From Capnocytophaga sp. oral taxon 338 str. F0234 (GTDB taxonomy: Bacteria; Bacteroidota; Bacteroidia; Flavobacteriales; Flavobacteriaceae): 64,000 bases of DNA. Every line of letters starts with the position of its first letter. Within the stretch, counting starts at the first letter, position 1. Positions 39,426 through 48,938 of the stretch are shown here, one piece after another. The stretch lies in NCBI RefSeq assembly GCF_000192225.1, contig NZ_GL872413.1:202741-266740 (forward strand), in the 5' to 3' direction. The notes under the pieces are model-generated. The model was given only the letters and a program-made list of their open reading frames with translations, did not search any database and was not told where the DNA came from. The translations under genes and the position numbers were made by a program.

Positions 39426-39938
39426 TTAAGAATTACCATATTTAGCAAAATACTCATTGATAAGCCTTTCTAATTCCTCAAAAGTAATATCCAATTCACT
39501 ATTGTCGATTTGAATTCCTTCAAACCTATTCTTTATCTCTTTACTTTTGATTTTGCTCAAGTAGCTTTCAGGGTGTTTGAGTTTGATATGGATGTGTATT
39601 CCGTAGAATTTCATTCTGCCTATAGCAGCTATTTCGCTCCAAGGAATTTCACCTACCCATTTACCTACAAGATTCACATTGCTTTTGAGGTACTCAGGAG
39701 TGAGTATTACACCTCCTTTGCTTCTCTTTAACGATAATAGTGCTTTTATCCCCATAAAAAAGAGAATAATGGCAACTATCAATAAAACTAAAAAGAATGC
39801 TAAATAGTATAGATTTAGGGTATCAGCTGATAAAATAAGAGCAATAAAACCTGCTATACCAAGCATTACAAGAGCATAGATGCCTGTGAGTTTCAGCATT
39901 TTCTTTTTGCTGAACGGAATGATGATAGTATCTTTCAT
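39426..39938 (-). CDS. STM3941-family membrane protein, copy 2
   Basis: A 170-residue protein of the STM3941 family, which has no known function. Two close helices (about 17-37 and 42-63) are followed by a PH-like cytoplasmic domain with LTPEYLKSNVNLVGKWVGEI and PWSEIAAIGRMKF. The last 23 residues, beginning ELDITFEELERLINEYFAKY, are identical to the copy at 40693. It sits between two family A genes. Confidence 0.7.
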   Translation of the reverse strand: MKDTIIIPFSKKKMLKLTGIYALVMLGIAGFIALILSADTLNLYYLAFFLVLLIVAIILFFMGIKALLSLKRSKGGVILTPEYLKSNVNLVGKWVGEIPWSEIAAIGRMKFYGIHIHIKLKHPESYLSKIKSKEIKNRFEGIQIDNSELDITFEELERLINEYFAKYGNS

Positions 39939-39976
39939 TTTTCTATTTATTTAATATGTTATTCTGAGAAATAAGA

Positions 39977-40677
39977 TTAGATTTTTAGTTTTGTATATTT
40001 TTCAACAACCTTTTGAAAGTAAGGAAATGCCTTCTCTGGCATTATAATTCCAATAATTTTCTTCGACAATTTGATTTGTACAAACACACTATTCCTGCCA
40101 CGACCCCAACCCCAATTACATTTCATATCGGTAATTTTAGTGGGGTCAATCTCGCGAATTGTAAAGAAAGGAAAAAGGTACAACTGATGGCTGCACAACA
40201 CAAACGGTGGACTGTACTTGTTGTCCAATGACAGACAGTCTTTCACTTTTAGCAATAGTTCAAAATCACTATCACTCATTTGCTCCACTAGCATACACAG
40301 GGCTTTTTCATTGCGCTTGAACACGTAAGAAAGAAGCCAATATACCAAAAAAACAATAAGGTAAATAGTAAGGTTATTCATTCCATTTGATTGAAAAATA
40401 GCGAATACAAGGCTGCTGTTATACCTATCTCTTGTATCATCACTATAAGATAGATGAATAAAGGCGCTGTAAATATCACGATAATAATGCCAGTAACCCA
40501 CAAATGGAACTTACGCACCTCTTTCAAATAAGCCTCTCGCTTTTGCGACAGTTGGTGCTGAGGGAGATAAAGAGCTAATCGCTCTTCAAAGGCATTTTTT
40601 CGCACTATCGTAAGGTACAGAAAGATATCTATAAAAATCACTAAGGGTGCCAAACAGATAATGTAAACTGTGTCCAT
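39977..40677 (-). pseudogene. Family A small membrane protein, copy 2, frameshifted
   Basis: The N-terminal part (40677 down to about 40378) matches copy 4 up to the residues FFNQM, then meets a TGA. The rest continues in another frame (YLIVFLVYWLLSYVFKRNEKAL onward) to 39977. Comparison with copy 4 shows that one base is missing around 40378-40395. There is no long homopolymer there, so slippage is not an obvious cause. It is either a genuine pseudogene or a sequencing error; both halves otherwise look intact, so the break is recent. Confidence 0.75.
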
Positions 40678-40692
40678 AATTTTAAGTAAGAG

Positions 40693-41214
40693 TTAAGAAT
40701 TGCCGTATTTAGCAAAATACTCATTGATAAGCCTTTCTAATTCCTCAAAAGTAATATCCAGTTCGTTGTTATCTATCAAAATTCCCCAATATACTGAGGA
40801 AGTCTCCTCTCTATTGTTAATTTTAGCTGCATATTTTTCAGGGGACTTGAGCTTCAAGCGAAGTATCCCTTTATAGGTAAGTTGAGACATACGATGTATG
40901 GAGTCTATTTCAATCCAAGGAATTTCACCTATTACATTATGATAAATTGACGTATTGTTTTTTAAATATTCTGGAGTGAGTTCAAGTCCTTCATTTTTCT
41001 TATTAAGAATAGAAATTTCTATTCTTTTTCTAATGAAAACAGTCACTCCGACAGCAAAAATAGCAATAACTACTCCTAAAACGAACCAATTGATATCACC
41101 AATAGATATGATAGAAACTATAATTCCTAACAACAAAAGCAGAAAAAAACCAAGATACATTTGATTTTTTTGCTTTTTCTTTCTACTAAAAGGGATAATG
41201 ATAGTATCTTTCAT
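40693..41214 (-). CDS. STM3941-family membrane protein, copy 1
   Basis: A 173-residue paralogue of the gene at 39426, with the same N-terminus (MKDTIIIPFSRKKK), two membrane helices (about 20-63), LTPEYLKNNTSIYHNVIGEIPW and the identical 23-residue C-terminus. Family A genes lie on both sides. The middle of the protein is diverged compared with the ends. Confidence 0.7.
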   Translation of the reverse strand: MKDTIIIPFSRKKKQKNQMYLGFFLLLLLGIIVSIISIGDINWFVLGVVIAIFAVGVTVFIRKRIEISILNKKNEGLELTPEYLKNNTSIYHNVIGEIPWIEIDSIHRMSQLTYKGILRLKLKSPEKYAAKINNREETSSVYWGILIDNNELDITFEELERLINEYFAKYGNS

Positions 41215-41234
41215 TTTTCTGTTTAGTTAATAGG

Positions 41235-41894
41235 TTATTCTAAAGTTTTTATTTGAGCATTAGGATTGTATTTCTCGATAATCTCTACCAAAAGAAGATA
41301 TATATTCCTATACATCACAATTGAAGTAGATTTTGTTGATTTGATACGTACAATTAGCCTTCCTCCTTTAGCATAAACAAAACTTATTTCTTTTATTTCT
41401 GTAGGATCAACCTCCTCGACAGTAAGAGAAGTAAATAAGTACAACTTACCTTTGCAAAGTATAAAAGGAGGAAAGTATTTGAAGAGAAATAATTCTTTTT
41501 GTACACTCTGCAATAGTCGAAAGTCGCTATCACTCATTTGTTCTAAGAGTGCTTGCTGGTTTTTTATATTTCTTTTTAAAATACTATATAGTAAATAAAT
41601 AGCCAAACACTCTATTGCTATTAGAAAAATTAGAAGAAGAAAAATGATAGGAATACCAACATCAGCTAATAGAAAAGCGCATACAACCATTAACGGAAAG
41701 CTAACAAACAAGCCTATAACTACGCTCGCTTTTTTGATATATCGCTCTGCCCCTCTGATATATTCCTGTCGTTCGGGGGAAAGAAGTCGGGGAGTATGAT
41801 AGGCTAAGCGTTTTTCGAAATTACTTTTGTACTGTACAATAAAATATACCGAAACAAATACAAGCACGAATATGAGAATGATTATGGAATTCAT
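41235..41894 (-). CDS. Family A small membrane protein, copy 1
   Basis: A 219-residue paralogue and the first gene of the array in the direction of transcription. It has VQYKSNFEKRLAYHTPRLLS, two central helices, LLEQMSDSDFRLLQSVQK, then LTVEEVDPTEIKEI and EKYNPNAQ. It is the most diverged of the five copies. No convincing promoter was found in the 74 bases between it and the leuS terminator. Confidence 0.65.
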   Translation of the reverse strand: MNSIIILIFVLVFVSVYFIVQYKSNFEKRLAYHTPRLLSPERQEYIRGAERYIKKASVVIGLFVSFPLMVVCAFLLADVGIPIIFLLLIFLIAIECLAIYLLYSILKRNIKNQQALLEQMSDSDFRLLQSVQKELFLFKYFPPFILCKGKLYLFTSLTVEEVDPTEIKEISFVYAKGGRLIVRIKSTKSTSIVMYRNIYLLLVEIIEKYNPNAQIKTLE

Positions 41895-41968
41895 TGTATA
41901 TATACTTTTATTTTAATTCAGAGCGAAGTTTTATTTTTTAAACCCTCAATAATAGGACTACAACAAAA

Positions 41969-42002
41969 AAAGAGGCTTCTCCCACTGAGGAGAAGCCTCT
42001 TT
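41969..42002 (-). terminator. Terminator of leuS
   Basis: AAAGAGGCTTCTCC and GGAGAAGCCTCTTT form a perfect 14-bp stem with a 6-base loop, followed on the minus strand by a T run. It is 6 bases beyond the leuS stop. Confidence 0.9.
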
Positions 42003-42008
42003 GTATTA

Positions 42009-44858
42009 TTACATTACAATATTGATAATCCTATTAGGCACTACAATTACCTTTTTAGGGGTGTTGCCTTGTAGCTGTTCTGCAGTTTGAGGATCGGCGA
42101 GGATAGCTTGCTCTATCTCGGCAGGAGTCATACTGGTAGCATAAGCGCGTTTGAAGCGTACTTTCCCGTTGAATGATACAGGATATTCCTTGCTGTCCTC
42201 TTGCAAATACTTATCCTCGTGTACGGGATAAGGTGCATAAGTTACACTTTCGCTATTTCCGAGCCTTTTCCAGAGCTCTTCGGCGATATGCGGAGCGAAG
42301 GGAGCTACCAGCACCGCAAGAGGTGTTAAAACGTCTCTATGGTGGCATTTTAGTGTTGATAACTCATTCACGCATATCATAAACTGACTCACCGAGGTAT
42401 TGAATGAGAAATTCTCGATATCTTCATTTACCTTTTTGATGGTTTTATGCAGGGCTTTGAGCATCTCGGGCGTAGGGGCTTCATCGGTTACTTGCCAGCC
42501 ATTATCATTGAAATACAAACGCCATAGCTTGCGCAAGAAGTTATATACCCCCGAAATACCTGCTGTGTTCCAAGGTTTGGCTTGTTCCAAAGGTCCTAAG
42601 AACATTTCGTAGAGACGCAAAGTATCAGCACCATATTGCTCGCAAATATCATCAGGGTTTACCACGTTGTATTTGGATTTAGACATTTTTTCTACCTCGC
42701 GACCTGTAATATACTTGCCGTCTTCTTCTAAAATAAATTCCGCGTTAGCAAATTCTTTACGCCACGCCTTGAATTTCTGAATGTCTAATTCATCGGAAGT
42801 ATCTTTTAAGAGAGAAACATCTACGTGAATAGGTTGTACTGATTGTCCTTTTACTTGATTTTTAGAAACAAAGGTATTGGTGCCCTCTAAGCGATACGCA
42901 AAGGCACTCATTCCTAATATCATACCCTGATTGATGAGTTTTTTAAATGGTTCTTCAGTGGGGGCAAAACCGCGGTCTTTGAGGAATTTGTTCCAGAAGC
43001 GAGAGTACAAGAGATGCCCGGTAGCGTGTTCGCTACCTCCTACGTATAGGTCTACGTTTTGCCAATAATCTACTACGGCTTTGGTAGGGAAGGTTTCACG
43101 TGCGCCTTTTTCCATCATATATTCTAACCAATACCAAGAAGAGCCCGCCCAACCTGGCATTGTATTGAGTTCTAACGGGAATACGGTTTGGTTATCAATA
43201 AGATCGTTGCTCACTACCTTATGGTTTATGGTATCCCACGCCCAAGTGGTCGCGTTGCCCAATGGTGGGTTTCCCTCTTCAGTAGGGAGGTATTTCTCTA
43301 CTTCGGGTAGGAGAATAGGGAGGTACTCCTCGCCTATCATCTGTGGCAAGCCGTTTTCATAGTATACTGGGAAAGGTTCGCCCCAATAACGCTGACGTGA
43401 GAAGACAGCATCGCGAAGGCGGTAATTCACTTTGGCTTTGCCTGCTCCTTTGGCTTCTAAGGCAGCTAACACTTTGTCAACCGCTTCGTCAAAGTTATTG
43501 CAACCATTGAGGAAATCCGAATTTTGGTAAGTCATTCCCTCTTTGTCGGTAAAGGCGTTTTCCGAAATATCTTTATCGAAGATGTTAATCACTTCAGGCA
43601 TTCCTTTGGCGCCCTTGAAGTGTTTGGCAAAGGCATAATCGCGGTCGTCACCAGCAGGCACTGCCATTACAGCACCCGTACCATAGCTAGCCAATACATA
43701 ATCGCCTATCCAAATAGGGATTTGCTTGCCGGTAAGTGGGTGCACGGCATACGCCCCTGTGAAAGCTCCTGATACGGTTTTGGTATCGGCCATACGGTCG
43801 CGCTCTGAACGTTTGGCAGTAGCAGCGATGTAGGCTTCTACCTCAGCGCGTTGTTCCTCAGTAGTAATTTGCAATACTAAGGGGTACTCGGGGGCAAGGG
43901 TAAAGTAAGTAACGCCGAAAAGGGTGTCGGGGCGAGTGGTGAAGACCTCGACTTTGTGCTCGCCAGAGGCGAGCACAAAGTCGATAGAGGCTCCTACTGA
44001 TTTTCCTATCCAGTTGCGTTGACTTTCTTTGATGCTCTCACTCCAATCGATGGTGTCTAAACCTTGCAAGAGGCGTTCGGAGTATGCGGTGATGCGCATA
44101 CTCCATTGAGTCATCTTTTTGCGAATCACTGGGTGACCCCCACGTTCAGATACGCCATTCACGATTTCATCGTTGGCGAGTACAGTTCCTAAGGCAGGGC
44201 ACCAGTTTACTTCGGTTTCTGCCAAGTAGGTAAGTCGGTATTTTAGTAAATGACGTTGTTTGCTTTCAGCTGTCATTGCGTGCCATTGGGCAGCAGTGAA
44301 GGTTGGGGTATCGTCGTCACAGGCAGCATTTACCTTGCTATTGCCTTCTGTTTCAAAGAGAGCGATAAGCGTTTCGATAGGCTCTGCCTTGTCGGTTGCG
44401 TTGTTATACCACGAGTTGAACAACTGTATGAATATCCACTGGGTATGACGATAGTAATCGGGATCGGAGGTCTTTACTTCGCGACTCCAATCAAAAGAAA
44501 AGCCCATTTTATCTAATTGTTCGCGGTAACGGGCGATATTCTGTGCCGTAGTGAGGGCAGGGTGTTGCCCTGTTTGGATAGCGTATTGCTCGGCAGGCAG
44601 ACCGAAGCTATCATAACCCTGAGGGTGCAATACATTAAAGCCTTTGTGACGCTTGTAGCGCGCTACAATATCGCTGGCGATATACCCCAGCGGATGTCCT
44701 ACGTGTAAGCCCGCTCCTGAGGGGTAAGGGAACATATCGAGCACGTAGTACTTAGGTTTAGTGCTGTTATTTTGGGCTTTGAAAGTTTGGTGTTTAGCCC
44801 AATATTCTTGCCAAAAGGCTTCTATTTCTTTGTGATTATAGGTCATAGTGCGAGCCAC
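42009..44858 (-). CDS. leuS: Leucyl-tRNA synthetase
   Basis: This class I synthetase charges tRNA-Leu. The 949 residues contain PYPSGAGLHVGHPLGY with the HVGH signature (52-55), a large editing insertion (about 230-440, including TRPDTLFGVTYF and YGTGAVMAVPAGDDRD) and EKMSKSKYNVV with KMSKS at about 721-725. An anticodon-binding domain follows. Bacteroidetes LeuRS proteins are typically this long. It is a single gene. Confidence 0.97.
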   Translation of the reverse strand: MARTMTYNHKEIEAFWQEYWAKHQTFKAQNNSTKPKYYVLDMFPYPSGAGLHVGHPLGYIASDIVARYKRHKGFNVLHPQGYDSFGLPAEQYAIQTGQHPALTTAQNIARYREQLDKMGFSFDWSREVKTSDPDYYRHTQWIFIQLFNSWYNNATDKAEPIETLIALFETEGNSKVNAACDDDTPTFTAAQWHAMTAESKQRHLLKYRLTYLAETEVNWCPALGTVLANDEIVNGVSERGGHPVIRKKMTQWSMRITAYSERLLQGLDTIDWSESIKESQRNWIGKSVGASIDFVLASGEHKVEVFTTRPDTLFGVTYFTLAPEYPLVLQITTEEQRAEVEAYIAATAKRSERDRMADTKTVSGAFTGAYAVHPLTGKQIPIWIGDYVLASYGTGAVMAVPAGDDRDYAFAKHFKGAKGMPEVINIFDKDISENAFTDKEGMTYQNSDFLNGCNNFDEAVDKVLAALEAKGAGKAKVNYRLRDAVFSRQRYWGEPFPVYYENGLPQMIGEEYLPILLPEVEKYLPTEEGNPPLGNATTWAWDTINHKVVSNDLIDNQTVFPLELNTMPGWAGSSWYWLEYMMEKGARETFPTKAVVDYWQNVDLYVGGSEHATGHLLYSRFWNKFLKDRGFAPTEEPFKKLINQGMILGMSAFAYRLEGTNTFVSKNQVKGQSVQPIHVDVSLLKDTSDELDIQKFKAWRKEFANAEFILEEDGKYITGREVEKMSKSKYNVVNPDDICEQYGADTLRLYEMFLGPLEQAKPWNTAGISGVYNFLRKLWRLYFNDNGWQVTDEAPTPEMLKALHKTIKKVNEDIENFSFNTSVSQFMICVNELSTLKCHHRDVLTPLAVLVAPFAPHIAEELWKRLGNSESVTYAPYPVHEDKYLQEDSKEYPVSFNGKVRFKRAYATSMTPAEIEQAILADPQTAEQLQGNTPKKVIVVPNRIINIVM

Positions 44859-44881
44859 AAGGGCACTTAATTATTAGAGTG

Positions 44882-44912
44882 CAAAGGTAGTATATAATTC
44901 ACAAATGAGCAA
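44882..44912 (-). promoter_or_regulatory. Promoter of leuS
   Basis: A minus-strand TTG (44910-44912) and TACCTTTG (44882-44889) are separated by 20 bases. The box is 23 bases before the leuS ATG. Confidence 0.75.
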
Positions 44913-45039
44913 ATTTGGAAATTAGGTAAAAAAAGGAGAAGTGTGAGTTGCAAGAAATGCATCAGCAGAGGAATCTTTAAAATACTTTTATACCTTTGTG
45001 TTTTGATATTAAACGTGTTTATACCTTTTTGAGGAACTT

Positions 45040-45400
45040 GGATATAAATTCCAATAGAAGCATTCCAATCCAAGTTATGTTTAAATATCCATACCTCAAT
45101 TATAAATTCTTTATATTCGTAAGGCTAACCATTTGATTGCCCAATTTTAAATCTGTTTTTGCATAATTCCTCATCAAAATAAACATCTGGTTGCTCTCCA
45201 TTTTGAGGATGAGGTTTGACGTTAGCTATAATTTTTTTCTTTCTAAAAATTCTCTAAGAGATTTACTGTTAAATCCTGCATCTACATTGAAAAACATTCC
45301 TTTACATTCTATATCTGCTTCTTCTAAAAATCCTAAAATCTCCTTTAATACCTCTTCTATTTCATATAAATCATTATGATTCCCTCCATTGTGTTCCTGT
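45040..45400 (-). pseudogene. Degenerate IS5-like transposase remnant
   Basis: The minus strand reads GNHNDLYEIEEVL, then a DDE-type segment MFFNVDAGFNSKSLREFLERKK. After a one-base frameshift in an A7 run (about 45228-45236) it continues IIANVKPHPQNG and VYFDEELCKNRFKIGQSN, and then stops. These phrases fit the catalytic part of IS5-family transposases. Both ends of the gene are missing, and no terminal inverted repeats were identified. Confidence 0.6.
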
Positions 45401-45504
45401 TTTTAACCTCGTGATTATCAATAAAAATATTGAAGCTAAATCAAAATTACTTTTAAATCCTCTTTTTCCTACACTTAAAAAAGGAATAATCCAATTATTT
45501 ATTG

Positions 45505-45711
45505 TATCTTTGCCCAAAGTTCCTGAATTTTAGTGTTCTTTTTTTCAAACACAAAATTACTAATTTTTGGGAACTTTTACTTCTCTAAAAAAGTTTAAAC
45601 AGCTTCTGTATCTTTGCCCAAAGTTCCTAATTTTTAGTGTTCTTTTTTCCAAACACAAAATTACTAATTTTTAGGAACTTTTACTTTATTTGAAAAGTTT
45701 AAACAGCCTTA
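45505..45711 (+). repeat. Two tandem 104-bp repeats, each with a -7 box and a long dyad
   Basis: Copies at 45505-45608 and 45609-45711 are almost identical. Each begins TATCTTTGCCCAAAGTTCCT, the first eight bases being a TAnnTTTG box. Each contains an imperfect inverted repeat of about 18 bases, AAGTTCCTAA...TTAGT against ACTAATTTTT(A/G)GGAACTT, with an inner GTGTT/AACAC stem. Each ends AGTTTAAACAGC. The GH16 gene starts 23 bases after the second copy. Confidence 0.85.
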
Positions 45712-45733
45712 TTTAAAAATAATATAACATATC

Positions 45734-46567
45734 ATGAAAAATTTATTTATTATTCTATGTGCTCTCAGCATCACTATAGGATGCTCTCAGCAAGAAAAGG
45801 AAGAACCTTCTAAGCAAAAGGAGGAGCCTTCTAAGCAAAAAGAAGGATGGAAATTAGTTTGGGAAGATGATTTTAATCGCGACGATATTTTCTCTACCAA
45901 TATATGGTCAAAAATATGGGGTTGCCCAAAGTCAGATGCTGATTGGTGCAAAACAATGAGCCAAGACCCAAGTTTATTTGAAATTAAAGACGGTAATCTT
46001 ATCCTCTTAGGTAAACCCAGTACTGACCCCGCTAAAGACAAATCGGAATACATCACAGGAGGTGTTTCTACTAAAGGGAAGAAGTATTTTGAAAAAGGAC
46101 GATTAGAGATCCGTTGCAAACTCGAAGCTACTCAAGGAGCCTGGCCTTCTATCTGGATGGTACCCAATGCCCCTTGGCCTACAGGAGGTGAGATAGACAT
46201 CGTAGAACGGCTCAATTATGAGCCCTTTGTACACCATACCGTACACTCCACTTACACACAAGCGGGTAAAAAAGATCCTACCAAGCGAACCCCAAAAAGC
46301 ACTGCTACAGCTCCTATTAACCCTGATGATTATAACGTCTATGCCGTAGAGCTTGACACTGATGAGGTACGTTTTTATGTAAATGGCAAACAAACATTTA
46401 GCTATATACGTGTACCCGAGAAGGAAAGTGAGGGGCAATTCCCCTTTGCCCGTCCCTATATGTTGCGCATCGATATGCAATTAGGAGGTAAATGGGTAGG
46501 TAAAGTAAAACCTTTTACTAAGCCAGTAAGAATGTATGTAGACTGGGTGCGTTTTTATCAAAAATAA
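45734..46567 (+). CDS. Surface lipoprotein, glycoside hydrolase family 16
   Basis: A 277-residue lipoprotein predicted to hydrolyse beta-1,3(-1,4)-glucans or related polysaccharides. The lipobox ends ITIGC with Cys17, followed by SQQEKEE, which fits the Capnocytophaga surface-export signal. A duplicated EEPSKQK spacer (about 23-36) precedes the GH16 domain (about 38-277). The catalytic motif is GGEIDIVERL, with E153, D155 and E158. WKLVWEDDFNRDDI opens the fold and VDWVRFYQ closes it. It is a single gene behind the tandem promoter/dyad repeats. The exact substrate is not determined. Confidence 0.93.
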   Translation: MKNLFIILCALSITIGCSQQEKEEPSKQKEEPSKQKEGWKLVWEDDFNRDDIFSTNIWSKIWGCPKSDADWCKTMSQDPSLFEIKDGNLILLGKPSTDPAKDKSEYITGGVSTKGKKYFEKGRLEIRCKLEATQGAWPSIWMVPNAPWPTGGEIDIVERLNYEPFVHHTVHSTYTQAGKKDPTKRTPKSTATAPINPDDYNVYAVELDTDEVRFYVNGKQTFSYIRVPEKESEGQFPFARPYMLRIDMQLGGKWVGKVKPFTKPVRMYVDWVRFYQK

Positions 46568-46568
46568 A

Positions 46569-46600
46569 AAAGAGGCTGTCCGAAAAGGGTAGCCTCTCTT
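46569..46600. terminator. Bidirectional terminator between the GH16 gene and aconitase
   Basis: AGAGGCT (46571-46577) pairs with AGCCTCT (46591-46597) with A/T tracts on both sides. It separates convergent genes. Confidence 0.75.
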
Positions 46601-46635
46601 CTATTTTACTTTTCGTCTATATACTCAGATTAATG

Positions 46636-48897
46636 CTACTTATTCTTAGCAATAAGATTCAATGCGCTACCAGCCTTAAACCACTCTATTTGAGAGGCGT
46701 TGTAGGTATGGTTGCAGGTGATGACATCCTTGCTGCCGTCCTTGTGAACAAACTCCAAGTGTAGGGGTTTGTTGGGTGCAAAGTCGGTGAGGTCAAGGAA
46801 GTTGATAGTATCATCTTCTTGGATCTTGTCATAATCGGCCTCGTTGGCAAAGGTTAGGGCAAGCATACCTTGCTTTTTGAGGTTGGTTTCATGGATACGC
46901 GCAAAGGACTTAACCAAAACAGCCTTTACTCCTAAGTGGCGTGGTTCCATAGCTGCATGTTCGCGAGAGGAACCTTCCCCATAGTTCTGATCGCCCACTA
47001 CGATAGAAGGAACCCCAGCAGCCTTGTAGGCACGTTGTACCTTAGGCACTTCGTCATACGCACCTGTGAGCTGATTTTTGACACTGTTGGTCTTGCCATT
47101 GAAGGCATTCACAGCCCCGATGAGCATATTATTGGAGATATTGTCCAAGTGCCCACGAAAGCGCAACCAAGGCCCTGCCATGGAGATATGGTCGGTAGTA
47201 CATTTGCCTTGTGCTTTGATGAGCAGTTTAGCCCCAGTGATATTCTTTCCGTCCCAAGGGGCGAAAGGTTCCAAGAGTTGTAGGCGGTTGGAGGTAGGGG
47301 ATACCACGACTTCTACATTACTACCATCTTTGGCAGGTGCCTGATAACCAGGTTCATCTACGGCAAATCCTTTGGTTGGGAGTTCTTCTCCGTAAGGAGG
47401 TTTGAACCTTACCTCTTCGCCCTTGTCGTTGATAAGGGTATCGGTAAGAGGGTTGAAGTCTAAGCGACCTGCAATGGCTAGCATAGCTACCATTTCAGGG
47501 GAGGTTACAAAGGCATGGGTATTAGGGTTTCCGTCGGCACGCTTGGAGAAGTTACGGTTGAAGGAGTGTACAATGGTGTTTTTCTCTTGTTTTTCTGCTC
47601 CTTCTCTGTCCCACTGACCGATACAAGGGCCGCAAGCGTTGGTAAATACCTTGGTGCTGAGTTGTTTGAAAGTATCTATGATACCATCGCGCTCAATGGT
47701 GTAACGAATCTGTTCGGAGCCTGGGTTGATACCAAAGGAAGCCTTAGGGGTAACGCCCAACTCAATGGCTTGCTTAATCACTGATACAGCGCGGCTCAAA
47801 TCCTCATAGGAGGAGTTGGTACAAGAACCAATAAGACCCCATTCCACTTTGAGAGGCCAATCATTGGCGCGGGCTACTTCCTTCATCTTGCTTACAGGCG
47901 TACCACGGTCAGGAGTGAAAGGCCCATTGATATAAGGTTCTAGCTCGGAGAGGTTGATCTCAATGAGTTGGTCAAAATATTTCTCAGGTTCGGCATATAC
48001 TTCAGGGTCAGCGGTCAGGTAGGTAGCTATTTTGTCGGCAGCAGCAACAACATCCTCACGGCCAGTAGCCTTGAGGTAGCGGCGCATGGACTCATCGTAG
48101 CCAAAGGTAGAGGTTGTAGCTCCTATCTCAGCCCCCATGTTACAGATTGTACCCTTACCAGTACAAGAGAGAGATTGAGCACCTTCGCCAAAGTATTCCA
48201 CAATAGCACCTGTACCCCCCTTCACAGTAAGGATATCAGCTACTTTGAGGATTACGTCCTTGGGGGCAGTCCATCCGTTGAGCTTACCGGTGAGTTTGAC
48301 CCCGATGAGCTTAGGGAATTTTAGCTCCCAAGCCATACCTGCCATCACATCTACCGCATCGGCACCTCCGACACCTATGGCAATCATACCTAATCCGCCA
48401 GCATTGACGGTGTGGGAGTCAGTACCAATCATCATTCCCCCAGGGAAGGCATAGTTTTCCAAGACAATCTGGTGGATAATTCCAGCCCCAGGCTTCCAGA
48501 AACCAATCCCATATTTGTTAGATACAGAGGAAAGGAAATCAAAAACCTCTTTGGACTGTTCGGTAGCCACTTTAAGGTCTATTTCGGCACCTTCTTTGGC
48601 TTGGATAAGGTGGTCGCAGTGTACGGTTGTAGGTACAGCTACTTTGGATTTGCCAGCGTGCATGAACTGCAAGAGTGCCATTTGAGCGGTGGCGTCCTGA
48701 CAAGCGATGCGGTCAGGGGCGAAATCCACATAATCTTTTCCTCGTGCAAAGGCCTGGGTAGGTGTTCCTTCCCAAAGGTGTGCATAAAGGATTTTTTCAG
48801 CGAGGGTAAGGGGGCGGCCTACGATGCTACGCGCCTTATCTACTCGCTCAGGCATACGGTCGTATACCTTTTTTATCATTTCAATATCAAATGCCAT
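46636..48897 (-). CDS. acnA: Aconitate hydratase (mitochondrial-type)
   Basis: Aconitase converts citrate to isocitrate using a [4Fe-4S] cluster. The 753-residue protein has substrate-binding [13 protein letters not shown], then [14 protein letters not shown]. Its cluster cysteines lie in [10 protein letters not shown] (about 358) and ACGPCIGQW (about 421 and 424). The swivel domain carries [15 protein letters not shown]. It resembles the eukaryotic mitochondrial type more than E. coli AcnA or AcnB, so the symbol is approximate. It is the last gene of gltA-icd-acn. Confidence 0.96.
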   Translation of the reverse strand: MAFDIEMIKKVYDRMPERVDKARSIVGRPLTLAEKILYAHLWEGTPTQAFARGKDYVDFAPDRIACQDATAQMALLQFMHAGKSKVAVPTTVHCDHLIQAKEGAEIDLKVATEQSKEVFDFLSSVSNKYGIGFWKPGAGIIHQIVLENYAFPGGMMIGTDSHTVNAGGLGMIAIGVGGADAVDVMAGMAWELKFPKLIGVKLTGKLNGWTAPKDVILKVADILTVKGGTGAIVEYFGEGAQSLSCTGKGTICNMGAEIGATTSTFGYDESMRRYLKATGREDVVAAADKIATYLTADPEVYAEPEKYFDQLIEINLSELEPYINGPFTPDRGTPVSKMKEVARANDWPLKVEWGLIGSCTNSSYEDLSRAVSVIKQAIELGVTPKASFGINPGSEQIRYTIERDGIIDTFKQLSTKVFTNACGPCIGQWDREGAEKQEKNTIVHSFNRNFSKRADGNPNTHAFVTSPEMVAMLAIAGRLDFNPLTDTLINDKGEEVRFKPPYGEELPTKGFAVDEPGYQAPAKDGSNVEVVVSPTSNRLQLLEPFAPWDGKNITGAKLLIKAQGKCTTDHISMAGPWLRFRGHLDNISNNMLIGAVNAFNGKTNSVKNQLTGAYDEVPKVQRAYKAAGVPSIVVGDQNYGEGSSREHAAMEPRHLGVKAVLVKSFARIHETNLKKQGMLALTFANEADYDKIQEDDTINFLDLTDFAPNKPLHLEFVHKDGSKDVITCNHTYNASQIEWFKAGSALNLIAKNK

Positions 48898-48938
48898 ACG
48901 TTGTTAGTTTTAAGTTATGAGTTATGAATTTTGAGTTG

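Noticed and set aside
44867..45073. 68-codon minus-strand frame before leuS
   Set aside because: It overlaps the leuS promoter and the end of the transposase remnant, and has no independent support.
45505..45711. CRISPR-like repeats before the GH16 gene
   Set aside because: There are only two units, they are adjacent without spacers, and each contains a promoter box and a long dyad; this is a tandem duplication.
48412..48927. Open frame of 171 codons on the plus strand
   Set aside because: It lies entirely opposite aconitase, has no domain and no promoter; it is a shadow of the real gene.
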